Assembly (NCBI GenBank): GCA_022447225.1
Contig: JAKVAZ010000006.1
Coordinates: 186,001 to 250,000, forward strand
Length of the DNA: 64,000 nucleotides
Reading direction: 5' to 3'
DNA from: Fuerstiella sp.
Lineage (GTDB): Bacteria > Planctomycetota > Planctomycetia > Planctomycetales > Planctomycetaceae
Below the pieces are notes generated by a model. The model saw only the letters and a program-made list of their open reading frames with translations. It had not been told where the DNA came from and did not search any database. This document shows positions 8,318 to 15,686 of this stretch, in pieces. Both the position numbers and the translations under genes were made by a program. The first letter of the stretch is position 1, and each line of letters opens with the position of its first letter.

Positions 8318-9511
8318 ATGCAACCAGTGTGTTTCCTGCATTACATTCGCCTGCTCACGGTCTTGACAGCAATTGTCGCTGCCAAACCGGTGTTTGGCCA
8401 GCAGTTCACCGGATCCGGCCGGATGTCGCTGGGATCGACCTGGACCCGCCATAGTCTGCCGGCCAGAAGTCCCCATCAGGTTGTTCACAGCTCTGTAGTC
8501 AATCGTCAATTCTTTGGAGGAGTCACTGTTGGTCGCGGATTCACTCCATTTTACTATCCATGTCTGGCTAGTTCCCCGTCCTGGATTCATCCGGGATTGT
8601 TTTATCCTTCGATTTGGTCGGCCGAAACATCCGGTTTTCGCTGGTCGGTGAATTATTCGGGAACCGGTTCGTTTTTCAGACGCTTTGGACCGGTGCTGCC
8701 ACTGTATTACGATACTGGATTCAGTGGTTATTACTCTCTTCCATCCGCGTATTCAGGTGATCGGTCCGTATACAACAGAGATATTCCTTCGGTCAGCGTC
8801 TCAAAGGTCAACAAAACGCCACCAGCCAAATTTTCTGCTTCCTTTGGCAGATCAGGGATCACAACGCAGCCTGTTCAGACAGATTTCGCATCAGTCCAGC
8901 GGAAAGTGACAGCAGCGATTGAAATGGCACCTCTCGCCGGAGAATTTGCAGCCACCGCGGCTCATCAGGCACGAGTGACCACACTGGACAGGATCGAAAG
9001 CCAACGGCTTCAGAATCGGGGCGACCAGGCTTTGCAGGACGGAGATCCTGAACTTGCCCGTACATTTTATCAGTCAGCGATTCAGGCCGCTTCAAATCGA
9101 CAGACTCCGTGGCTTCGAATCGCATGGGTTTATGTGGTCCAAAGAGATTTTGCCAGGGCAGCCGCAGCGTTGAAACGGGCGATACTGATTCATGATGCAG
9201 CCGGCGGAGGGTGGGTGACGGCGAAACAACTTGTCGGTGATGCTGCAACAAACAGTTCCTGGCTGTCACATAATGGTTTGTGGATCTGGCTTCAGGATCA
9301 TCCTTCGTCTGCCGATCGCCTGTTGCTTGCAGCCGGCTACGAGTTGTTTCTGGGAAATCGTCTCCGTGCTCAAAATTTTCTCGAGTTGGCACTGTCCGCC
9401 GGGGCCAGTCCAAGAAGCTATGAGACTCTCACTAAAGTTTCAGAGAATCTTCGGTCCCGAAGTCTTTTTAGCAAGCAAGAACCGGAGGTAGAGTTGCCAC
9501 CCCGGATGTAA
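8318..9511 (+). CDS. Secreted TPR-repeat protein
   Basis: A 397-residue protein with a probable N-terminal signal segment (about 10-27, ending VFGQ). Next comes a Ser/Gly/Tyr-rich, low-conservation region (about 30-160). The helical C-terminal half has a recognisable TPR pair at about 225-300 (residue pattern GDQALQDGDPELARTFYQSA, then a second helix pair ending RDFARAAAALKRAI). TPRs are protein-interaction scaffolds; the partner is unknown. The Tyr/Phe/Gly-rich segment resembles low-complexity regions of planctomycete surface proteins (inference). It is a monocistronic gene facing a decayed region. ATG 8318 is the only plausible start but has no clear Shine-Dalgarno. Confidence 0.8.
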   Translation: MQPVCFLHYIRLLTVLTAIVAAKPVFGQQFTGSGRMSLGSTWTRHSLPARSPHQVVHSSVVNRQFFGGVTVGRGFTPFYYPCLASSPSWIHPGLFYPSIWSAETSGFRWSVNYSGTGSFFRRFGPVLPLYYDTGFSGYYSLPSAYSGDRSVYNRDIPSVSVSKVNKTPPAKFSASFGRSGITTQPVQTDFASVQRKVTAAIEMAPLAGEFAATAAHQARVTTLDRIESQRLQNRGDQALQDGDPELARTFYQSAIQAASNRQTPWLRIAWVYVVQRDFARAAAALKRAILIHDAAGGGWVTAKQLVGDAATNSSWLSHNGLWIWLQDHPSSADRLLLAAGYELFLGNRLRAQNFLELALSAGASPRSYETLTKVSENLRSRSLFSKQEPEVELPPRM

Positions 9512-9689
9512 ATGAGGCCCGTGTTAGATTCAGGTGACCGGAAGGTTCAGTCCGGTGTGGAACCGAGGGACCGTACAGCAACTCCACATAGACCTAAATT
9601 CACAGACACAAATTCAGAATAGAGCAAATTTTGTCAGCTGGACAAAATGACCAAATGCAGGTGACTATGCGGCTCCTTAGTCTCACTGA

Positions 9690-10303
9690 CGCACATAATC
9701 CATTAGCGCTCTCACGAACGCAGTGAACAATTCGGCAGACTCGGGATTCCGAAAGTTCAGGAACCGTTCCAAATTCGCGAAGTTTGAGTCTCTCAGGATA
9801 ATGCAGCGCAATCACATTGCGCTTGATGTCCCACAGTGCCTCACTCCCATCCGTCAGAACCTGCCACAGTTCCTGCTGCTCGGACAGGTCGTTCGATTCA
9901 GACAGACGGCATGATTCGCTGTGAACCCATTCGTTCCATCGATGCCGAACGAGTCAGTCATCCCAGGATCAGACATTCAGAATTTCTGTTCCACCGGAAG
10001 ACCGGATGCCCCAGCCAACTGCTCAACGGTCGCAGCTGAATCGAATTGAGCACGTATCTTTAAGACAAAGGCAATCCGTTGCAGCATTTGCCGGGACAAC
10101 GGACAGTTGCGGGGCAGCTCATCCGAAATTGCCCCGCAAATCCTATGAATAAGAAAAAATTCGGAATTCGGCGTCCCGTGCCGGATCCAACTGCGGGACG
10201 TTTTCATACGTCCCGCGATACCGGCCAACTCCAGGTGATCTGCAGAAACACAGGGCAGTAACTGGACCAGCAACCGATTCAAAACAGGTCTGACATACCC
10301 CAC
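9690..10303 (-). pseudogene. fliA: Decayed sigma-28 (FliA/WhiG-type) sigma factor
   Basis: Two minus-strand frames together cover most of a flagellar-type sigma factor. Frame one (10303 to 9977) carries region 2: LNRLLVQLLPCVSADHLELA, then IHRICGAISDELPRN, matching the family's RIRGAILDELR motif, and a region-3-like TVEQLAGASGLPVEQ. It ends in a stop at 9977. Frame two (about 9953 to 9690) carries region 4: IKRNVIALHYPERLKLREFG then LSESRVCRIVH, matching the family's VIALYY-E-L-LKEIG and ESRVCQIH. The frames differ, an intervening stop exists, and conserved residues such as the RIRG Arg and the -FDP- region are lost. No start codon context remains. I see no intact flagellar gene in the window. 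The family assignment is by motif recall, not search. Confidence 0.82.
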
Positions 10304-10534
10304 AAATCATCAGGGATCAGCCGTTTATGTGGAGGTTGAAGCCATGTCCAAACTCATGAGGAAAACGAGTTAACTCAACGGCAACACGTCCGACAAACTC
10401 AGTTCCGCGAAATTCCGGTCACAAGTGAGCATGCCCGTCGGCTCTTCACACTGATCAAGCAATCATGTTGAATCGGCACAAACGATGCCGTTGGACACCC
10501 GTGAACCATCAGGCCTCCGGAAATCGGTTGCGAA

Positions 10535-10558
10535 GTGTTCGCTTACTAAAGCGAACAC
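10535..10558. repeat. Perfect 10-bp inverted repeat
   Basis: GTGTTCGCTT, loop ACTA, AAGCGAACAC. A perfect small palindrome in gene-free DNA about 140 bases beyond the rpsA stop. It has no U-tract on either strand, so a terminator role is doubtful; it could be a protein-binding site or chance. Confidence 0.5.
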
Positions 10559-10616
10559 TATTTCGCCGGGCGACAGAACGTATTTCTACGGCTGATCTGT
10601 CACAACTCTGTGAGCA

Positions 10617-10664
10617 CAGCCAAACAATGCCCGACTTTTTTCAAAGTCGGGCATTGTTTGGCTG
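10617..10664 (-). terminator. Perfect 22-bp hairpin downstream of rpsA
   Basis: A 22-base arm (10617-10638) pairs without mismatch with 10643-10664. Read on the rpsA strand, the loop is GAAA, a stable GNRA tetraloop. It begins 33 bases beyond the rpsA stop. No U-tract follows, so it may be a non-canonical terminator, an RNA 3-prime-end protector, or the relic of a mobile palindrome. The structure is directly visible; its role is inferred from position. Confidence 0.65.
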
Positions 10665-10696
10665 TTCAGATTGCTGATTCGACAAAGACGATCAGA

Positions 10697-12643
10697 TCAT
10701 TCGGAAACTTCTGCTTCATCATCATCCTGATCAGCAGCGTCCTGATCAGCAGCGTCCTGATCAGCAGCGTCCTGATCAGCAGCGTTCTGATCAGCAGCGT
10801 TCTCTTCACCGCTTTCCGTTTCGTCTCCGACGGCTGATTCCGGTGTCACTTCCGGGGCAGACGGTTCACCTTCAGCAGCTTCATCACCACTACTGAAACT
10901 AAAGAGAGGTCCGGCGGTAGCCCCCATGCCTCCCTTGAGTTCTTCGCGAGTACCAGAGTCCATCTCTCCAACGGCAGGGCTGGCGGCACCTGAGTCAGAT
11001 TCAGCAGCCGCCTGAGCCTTAATCTCCTCATCCGACCGACAACTCAAACCAATTTTTCGATCGGCGGTATCAACTCGCAGGACACGTACTTCGAGTACCT
11101 CTCCGACGTTGACCATGGCTTCCGGGTGCTCGACCTTATGATCTGCCAGCTCAGAAACGTGCAGCAGCCCTTCCAGCTCGTCTTCCAGCTCCACAAAGAC
11201 ACCGAAATTTGTGATCTTGGTGACTTTGCCGCTTACGGAACTTCCTGGAGTATATTTTTCCGGAATGTGACTTTCCCACGGATCTTCGGCAAGCTGCTTA
11301 AGTCCGAGTGCAATCCTTCGACGCTCTTCATCAACGGAAAGGATTTGACATTCGATCGGATCTCCCTTCTTCAGGATCTCATTCGAATGTGAAACTTTGC
11401 GAGTCCATGACATATCACTGATGTGAAGCAGTCCGTCGACTCCTTCCTCAAGTTCAACAAATGCACCGTAGTTGGTGAGGTTGCGCACAGTTCCGGCAAC
11501 CGTTTCACCCACAGGATACTTCTGGGAAACATCGTCCCACGGATTGTCCTGGGTCTGTTTCATTCCCAGGGAGATTTCCTGTTTCTGTGTGTTGATTCCC
11601 AACACCATCACTTCAACTTCGTCGCCAATACTCACCAGTTCGCTCGGATGACTGACGCGACGAGTCCACGACATTTCACTGATATGAACTAGTCCCTCAA
11701 TGCCGTCTTCCAGCTTGACGAAGGCACCGTATGTCAACACATTGACAACCTCTCCGTTCGCCGTGGTATTGACAGGAAACTTCTCCTCAATGTTATCCCA
11801 GGGACTCGCTGATTTCTGTTTGAGACCAAGGGCGATTTTTTCCTTCTCGTAGTCAATATTCAGCACCATCACTTCCACTTCATCATCGATCTTAACCATC
11901 TCTGTGGGATGGCTGATACGCCCCCAGCTCATATCAGTGATGTGCAACAGCCCGTCGATCCCTCCAAGATCGACAAACGCTCCGAAATCGGCAATATTTT
12001 TGACGGTTCCATTTCGAAGATCGCCTACCTGGAGCGTTTCCAGCAGCTCCTTTTTCATCTTCTCACGAGCTTCTTCGATGAGTCGACGACGGGAGACGAC
12101 GATGTTGCGTCGCTGCTCGTCGATCTTGAGAATCATGCACTCGATATCCTGACCGATGTAGTCACCGATATCCTGAGGACGCCGCACATCGACCTGGCTG
12201 GCAGGCAGGAACACGTGCACTCCTATGTCAACCAGCAGACCTCCCTTGATCTTGCGTTCAACCGGCCCCTTTACAATGTCGCCTTCCGCATGACGGGAGA
12301 TGACATCTTCCCACTGACGAATGCGGCGTGCTTTTCTCCACGACAGCAGAATAAGGCCTATGGAATCCTCAAATTCTTCCAATAGGACTTCTATATCCGA
12401 TCCTGGTTCCGGTAGTTCATCACCAACATCCCATTCGTCCCGCTGAATGACTCCTTCACTCTTGTAGCCAATATCAACGACAACTTCCTCATCGTCGACA
12501 CGCACCACCCGGCCATTCAGCAACTGATTGATGTCATACGTTTGAGCCTCGTGCTCATAGATGACTTCTTCTGACTCAGTAAACAGGGAGTCAATTTCGT
12601 CTTCGTCTACAGAAAACTCTCGAATGAGGTTATGGTCGACCAT
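10697..12643 (-). CDS. rpsA: 30S ribosomal protein S1 (six S1 domains, acidic repeat tail)
   Basis: A 648-residue protein with six S1 RNA-binding domains at about 39-102, 119-185, 206-275, 292-362, 379-449 and 466-535. Domains 3-6 carry the strong signature of V-x3-(T/N)-(N/D)-(F/Y)-GAFV-(D/E/K)-L followed by GL-(L/V)-H-I-(S/T)-(D/E)-MSW. This matches ribosomal protein S1, which recruits and unfolds mRNA on the 30S subunit. About 105 C-terminal residues are acidic, Ala/Gly/Glu/Ser-rich and end in five AADQ(D/N) repeats, an extension I do not expect in proteobacterial S1 (about 557 residues). The N-terminal 35 residues are also acidic. Start ATG 12643; the Shine-Dalgarno is weak, as is common for S1 genes. 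Transcribed alone. Confidence 0.95.
   Translation of the reverse strand: MVDHNLIREFSVDEDEIDSLFTESEEVIYEHEAQTYDINQLLNGRVVRVDDEEVVVDIGYKSEGVIQRDEWDVGDELPEPGSDIEVLLEEFEDSIGLILLSWRKARRIRQWEDVISRHAEGDIVKGPVERKIKGGLLVDIGVHVFLPASQVDVRRPQDIGDYIGQDIECMILKIDEQRRNIVVSRRRLIEEAREKMKKELLETLQVGDLRNGTVKNIADFGAFVDLGGIDGLLHITDMSWGRISHPTEMVKIDDEVEVMVLNIDYEKEKIALGLKQKSASPWDNIEEKFPVNTTANGEVVNVLTYGAFVKLEDGIEGLVHISEMSWTRRVSHPSELVSIGDEVEVMVLGINTQKQEISLGMKQTQDNPWDDVSQKYPVGETVAGTVRNLTNYGAFVELEEGVDGLLHISDMSWTRKVSHSNEILKKGDPIECQILSVDEERRRIALGLKQLAEDPWESHIPEKYTPGSSVSGKVTKITNFGVFVELEDELEGLLHVSELADHKVEHPEAMVNVGEVLEVRVLRVDTADRKIGLSCRSDEEIKAQAAAESDSGAASPAVGEMDSGTREELKGGMGATAGPLFSFSSGDEAAEGEPSAPEVTPESAVGDETESGEENAADQNAADQDAADQDAADQDAADQDDDEAEVSE
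10726..10800 (-). repeat. 15-bp x5 minisatellite within rpsA
   Basis: Five head-to-tail copies of CCTGATCAGCAGCGT; the fifth differs at one base (T for the first C). The array is an exact multiple of three and encodes AADQN followed by four AADQD on the minus strand. Copy-number change would alter the S1 tail length without shifting frame. Confidence 0.95.
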
Positions 12644-13070
12644 GGCTAAAAGAACCGCCTGGAGGGAGTAGGTCGGCCGCTCCGACCCACAAAACTCGGT
12701 TGAAGGACTGGTCCGGAGCGGGACTCACCGTGACTTCCGCTGACAGACCAAGAAAATCGGACTGACGCTTATACAATCACCGCAAAACAAAGTCCAGCAG
12801 AGGATTACGACAGAACCATGAACCGGTCATTCACTCGCAGTGAGTTCCACGTGACGCTCAACCACCGACTACCCCCGAGCCCTCCGGGCTCCTAAACTAC
12901 CCTCTCTGCCCTATTAACCCAACACCAACATCGCTAAAACCTTGATGCTAAATATGCAGAATAAATTCGGTCGGATTTCGGTGTTGATTCCGGCGACAGA
13001 ACCATGAAAATGTACATGCTGCCGGCTACATGCTGACACATTAATCCCTGATGAACTTTTGGAGGCCTGA
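12644..13070. other. Divergent promoter region
   Basis: About 430 bases between the divergent rpsA and CxxCH-protein genes. A small hairpin GAGCCC-TCC-GGGCTC lies at 12877-12891. GGAGG at the right end is the ribosome binding site of the gene at 13071. No other feature is evident. Confidence 0.5.
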
Positions 13071-13472
13071 ATGTTGAATCTGACGACCTTTGGTCGAACT
13101 ATGTTCGCCGGTGCATTACTCATCGCTTTTGTTGTTCTGCCATCCGAAGATGCAGTAGCGCGCCCCCCCTACAAAAGACTCTATCAGAAGGTCTATCCTG
13201 ACCTGGCAAAGACCGAGGGTGTGAAAATCGGTTGTTCGGTGTGTCACCCTGTTAAGAGCAAGAAAATCCGCAACAATTACGGCGTTGCCCTCAAAAAAGA
13301 ACTCGGCGTGACTGACCCAAAAAAATGGGTAAAAGATAAAAAAGTAGTTACCGAGGCACTGAAGAAGCTGGAAAGCCAAAAGAGTCACGTTAAAGGCAAG
13401 ACCTACGGAGATCTGATCAAAGAAGGAAAATTACCTGGTGATGACAAGGCTGCAGACGGCAAGTCCGAATAA
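13071..13472 (+). CDS. Small secreted CxxCH (cytochrome-c-like) protein
   Basis: A 133-residue protein with a signal peptide (about 1-31) and a mature part rich in Lys. A single CSVCH (about 55-59) is a c-type haem attachment motif. No obvious distal Met ligand lies in the expected spacing, and the sequence around it (VKSKKIRNNYG) is basic. Haem attachment would need periplasmic export and the Ccm or Ccs machinery, none of which is in the window. It might alternatively bind metal through the CxxCH. No redox partner is adjacent. Start ATG 13071 has GGAGG 5 bases upstream, a strong ribosome site. A clear terminator follows at 13523. Confidence 0.75.
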   Translation: MLNLTTFGRTMFAGALLIAFVVLPSEDAVARPPYKRLYQKVYPDLAKTEGVKIGCSVCHPVKSKKIRNNYGVALKKELGVTDPKKWVKDKKVVTEALKKLESQKSHVKGKTYGDLIKEGKLPGDDKAADGKSE

Positions 13473-13522
13473 AGCCAGGTGAGTCAGACAGACCGGCGCC
13501 CCAGCGCCGGCCCACCGGAACC

Positions 13523-13553
13523 AACGCGAGTTCAGATCGGACTCGCGTTTTTT
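13523..13553 (+). terminator. Rho-independent terminator
   Basis: AACGCGAGT pairs with ACTCGCGTT over a 9-base loop, followed by a run of T. It ends the CxxCH-protein transcript. A second GC-rich 7-bp hairpin (CCGGCGC/GCGCCGG) lies just upstream at 13493-13510. Confidence 0.9.
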
Positions 13554-13637
13554 AATTTATCCCCGTCCGACTGCCGCAGTCCGGTCGGTGCCGGTTCCGA
13601 AAATTTTCCCAGACAGAACGGCAATGTGCTGAAATAT

Positions 13638-14225
13638 TCAGCCCGTCTGCTCGGAAGCGGCCGCTGCCTGTTCGTCAAAGTCGAGTTGCAGTTGACGATC
13701 GTCCCGCAGCCCCAGTTCCCGAAACAACAGACTCGGCTGAATATCGGTATTATGCTGATATTTCGTGCTCTCGTATTTTGTGACCTCACCCTCAATGGTG
13801 TGGTAAAAAATCTGGCACACCTGAACACCAGGATAAATCCGCACGGGCTGTACTGCGAACATTTCGAGCGTCCAGTATCCGCAGAAACCCACGTCACCAA
13901 ATCCAGCCGTTACATGTACAAACAGGCCAAGACGTCCGATGGAGGAACGACCTTCGAGCATTGGCACAAGATTGTGTGTTTCGGTGTGTTCAATCGTGCG
14001 TCCCAGATACAGCTGATTGGGCTGCAGCACCAGCCCGTCTTCGGGAATCGAAAGCCGTCTGAATCGACTGGGACGTCTCATGTCCAGCACGATTTCTTCG
14101 TAGACGAGTAGCTCGTTGTGCAAACACAGATTGTAGCTGTTGGGATTGAGCTGATCCTCGGAAAAGGGATCGATAGACAGGTTCTTACCCAATTGGGCCT
14201 TGATTTCACTGCCGCTCAAAATCAT
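13638..14225 (-). CDS. dcd: dCTP deaminase
   Basis: A 195-residue trimeric pyrimidine enzyme converting dCTP to dUTP (the bifunctional relatives go to dUMP), a source of dTTP precursors. It carries the EGRSSIGRLGL segment and the downstream GFCGYWTLEM segment with the catalytic Glu in the last part. The length is usual for the family. It has a low-complexity C-terminal end of about 20 residues. It converges on the CxxCH gene and is transcribed leftward, separated by about 120 bases from the end of the upstream oxidase gene, so co-transcription with the oxidase is possible. Start ATG 14225. Confidence 0.93.
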   Translation of the reverse strand: MILSGSEIKAQLGKNLSIDPFSEDQLNPNSYNLCLHNELLVYEEIVLDMRRPSRFRRLSIPEDGLVLQPNQLYLGRTIEHTETHNLVPMLEGRSSIGRLGLFVHVTAGFGDVGFCGYWTLEMFAVQPVRIYPGVQVCQIFYHTIEGEVTKYESTKYQHNTDIQPSLLFRELGLRDDRQLQLDFDEQAAAASEQTG

Positions 14226-14348
14226 CGATGATGCTGCCGAATCGGAGATTTACAGACTGAAACGACCTCGAGTAACCAATGAGGCGTCGACGATGCCCGG
14301 CAGCGTATGCGGATTGTCGACAACGTTCAACCGCCCGGGGAACTTCGT

Positions 14349-15485
14349 TCATTGAAACCGTCGGCTGCTGAGGAAATCGATTGGCAGGTTCGTCCGCCCC
14401 GTGGTGGCCAGATCGGCCAGTGCTGCCCCGATTACGCTGGCAAACTTGAATCCGTGGCCCGAAAAGCCCGTAGCGAACACGATTCGTGAACATTCGGGGG
14501 CATGGTCCACAATGAAATGACCGTCCGGTGATGTGGTATAAAAACAACCGCTGGTGCGAAACGGTTCTGTATTAATCCCCGGCAGGAAATCTCCGGCAAA
14601 TTCCACACAGGGGACACGTTCCGCAAGCATAGCAGCCTCCCCGGGGTTCGACGGGTCAGTTATTTTTGCACCTTGTGTATGCCGGGCAAGTTTGATTTCT
14701 GCCAGCCCGGTTCTCATACCGTAAAAAGCTCCGTTTTCTGTTTCAAAGTAAAATGCAGGCAGCTTTGAAAGAGCATCTCGTGACGGTCGATCAACGGTGT
14801 GCCACAACTGAAGTTTATGCAGAACCTGCATCGGCGGCAGCTCCACACCCGTCCGTTCGGCACTAAGCAGCGACCGTGACCAGGCACCCCCGGCAATCAC
14901 GACCGACTCTGCTGTTCGGGTCGCCTTGTCTGTCCTCACGATGACAGAACCGGAATTCAACTTCCAGTCCTGCACCTGTTCGTAAAAACAGGTTTCAGCA
15001 CCCAGCTCTGCCGCTCGTTCCAGATGTTGAGCCACGCAGTGTTCAACTGCAAGAATACCGGCATCAGCATCCAGCACCACACGATGCGTTTCCGGAAATC
15101 GCAGCAGTGGCCAGCGTCGGGCAGCTTCAGACGGAGCAATGACTTCCACTGTCAGACCATGCTGTTCCGCTGCAGCCAGAGTTCCGGGAACCGCTTCCCC
15201 GTCAGCCGGCCCGGACAGCAAAACACCAATACGATGATATAGTGAGACCTGACTTTCTGATTCGAGCTGCCTCCAGAGCTGCTCAGCAGTTTGCAGCAGC
15301 GGAACATAATCTGAATGCTCGAAATAGGCCTTTCGGAATATTCTAAAGTTGCCGTGCGAACTTCCTCGGGCGTGCGCCGGACCAAACTGATCCAGACCAC
15401 AAACACGCAGGCCGCGTCTCGCAAGGTGATAAAGGGCACTGCTGCCCATACCACCAAGACCAATCACCAAACAATCATAGTTCAT
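14349..15485 (-). CDS. FAD-dependent sarcosine-oxidase-type amine oxidase
   Basis: A 378-residue flavoprotein of the monomeric sarcosine oxidase / N-methyl amino acid oxidase family. The N-terminus is the dinucleotide-binding GLGGMGSSALYHLARRG. Then come a GSSHGNFRIFR segment and, near the C-terminus, SGCFYTTSPDGHF, where the Cys matches the residue that covalently binds FAD in the family. The substrate is unknown; sarcosine, N-methyltryptophan or pipecolate are the family's usual choices. I start at the ATG at 15485: the 67 residues upstream are compositionally odd and lack the motif, while GGGAAA lies upstream of this ATG. The dcd gene lies about 120 bases downstream. Confidence 0.9.
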   Translation of the reverse strand: MNYDCLVIGLGGMGSSALYHLARRGLRVCGLDQFGPAHARGSSHGNFRIFRKAYFEHSDYVPLLQTAEQLWRQLESESQVSLYHRIGVLLSGPADGEAVPGTLAAAEQHGLTVEVIAPSEAARRWPLLRFPETHRVVLDADAGILAVEHCVAQHLERAAELGAETCFYEQVQDWKLNSGSVIVRTDKATRTAESVVIAGGAWSRSLLSAERTGVELPPMQVLHKLQLWHTVDRPSRDALSKLPAFYFETENGAFYGMRTGLAEIKLARHTQGAKITDPSNPGEAAMLAERVPCVEFAGDFLPGINTEPFRTSGCFYTTSPDGHFIVDHAPECSRIVFATGFSGHGFKFASVIGAALADLATTGRTNLPIDFLSSRRFQ

Positions 15486-15686
15486 AAATTTTCCCGTTAC
15501 TGCTGAGGACAGCCCCCCGGAGCGATCGCGACCACCGCTGGACAAAGCCTGGCCCCGTCCTACAATCCCGGCCCACCGAGCCGTGAATATCGACACCCCG
15601 GATGTTTTATCTGCCCGGACATCACAATTGACAGCAGAGCTATGCTGCTTCGGTCCAGCTGTACCCGAGGCATAAAGGTTATCCAA

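Larger units (their letters stand above)
10304..10696. other. Gene-free region upstream of the fliA relic
   Basis: About 390 bases between the dead fliA and the end of rpsA. No frame is convincing. It contains two strong hairpins, listed separately. The left 230 bases show nothing definite; short minus-strand frames with protein-like stretches could be more decay, but I could not assign them. Confidence 0.5.

Noticed and set aside
8859-9413. 184-codon minus-strand frame
   Set aside because: Antisense to the TPR protein gene and without any recognisable domain.
10107-10216. Two strong palindromes (TTGCGGGGCA/TGCCCCGCAA and GCGGGACGT/ACGTCCCGC) that could form alternative hairpins like an attenuator
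   Set aside because: They fall inside the dead fliA coding sequence, where the first encodes the ISDELPRN segment; an RNA switch is not needed to explain them.
10726-10800. CRISPR array
   Set aside because: Units are 15 bp, directly abutting without spacers, and in frame in rpsA; a coding minisatellite.
13479-14111. 210-codon plus-strand frame
   Set aside because: Antisense to dcd, whose identity is certain.
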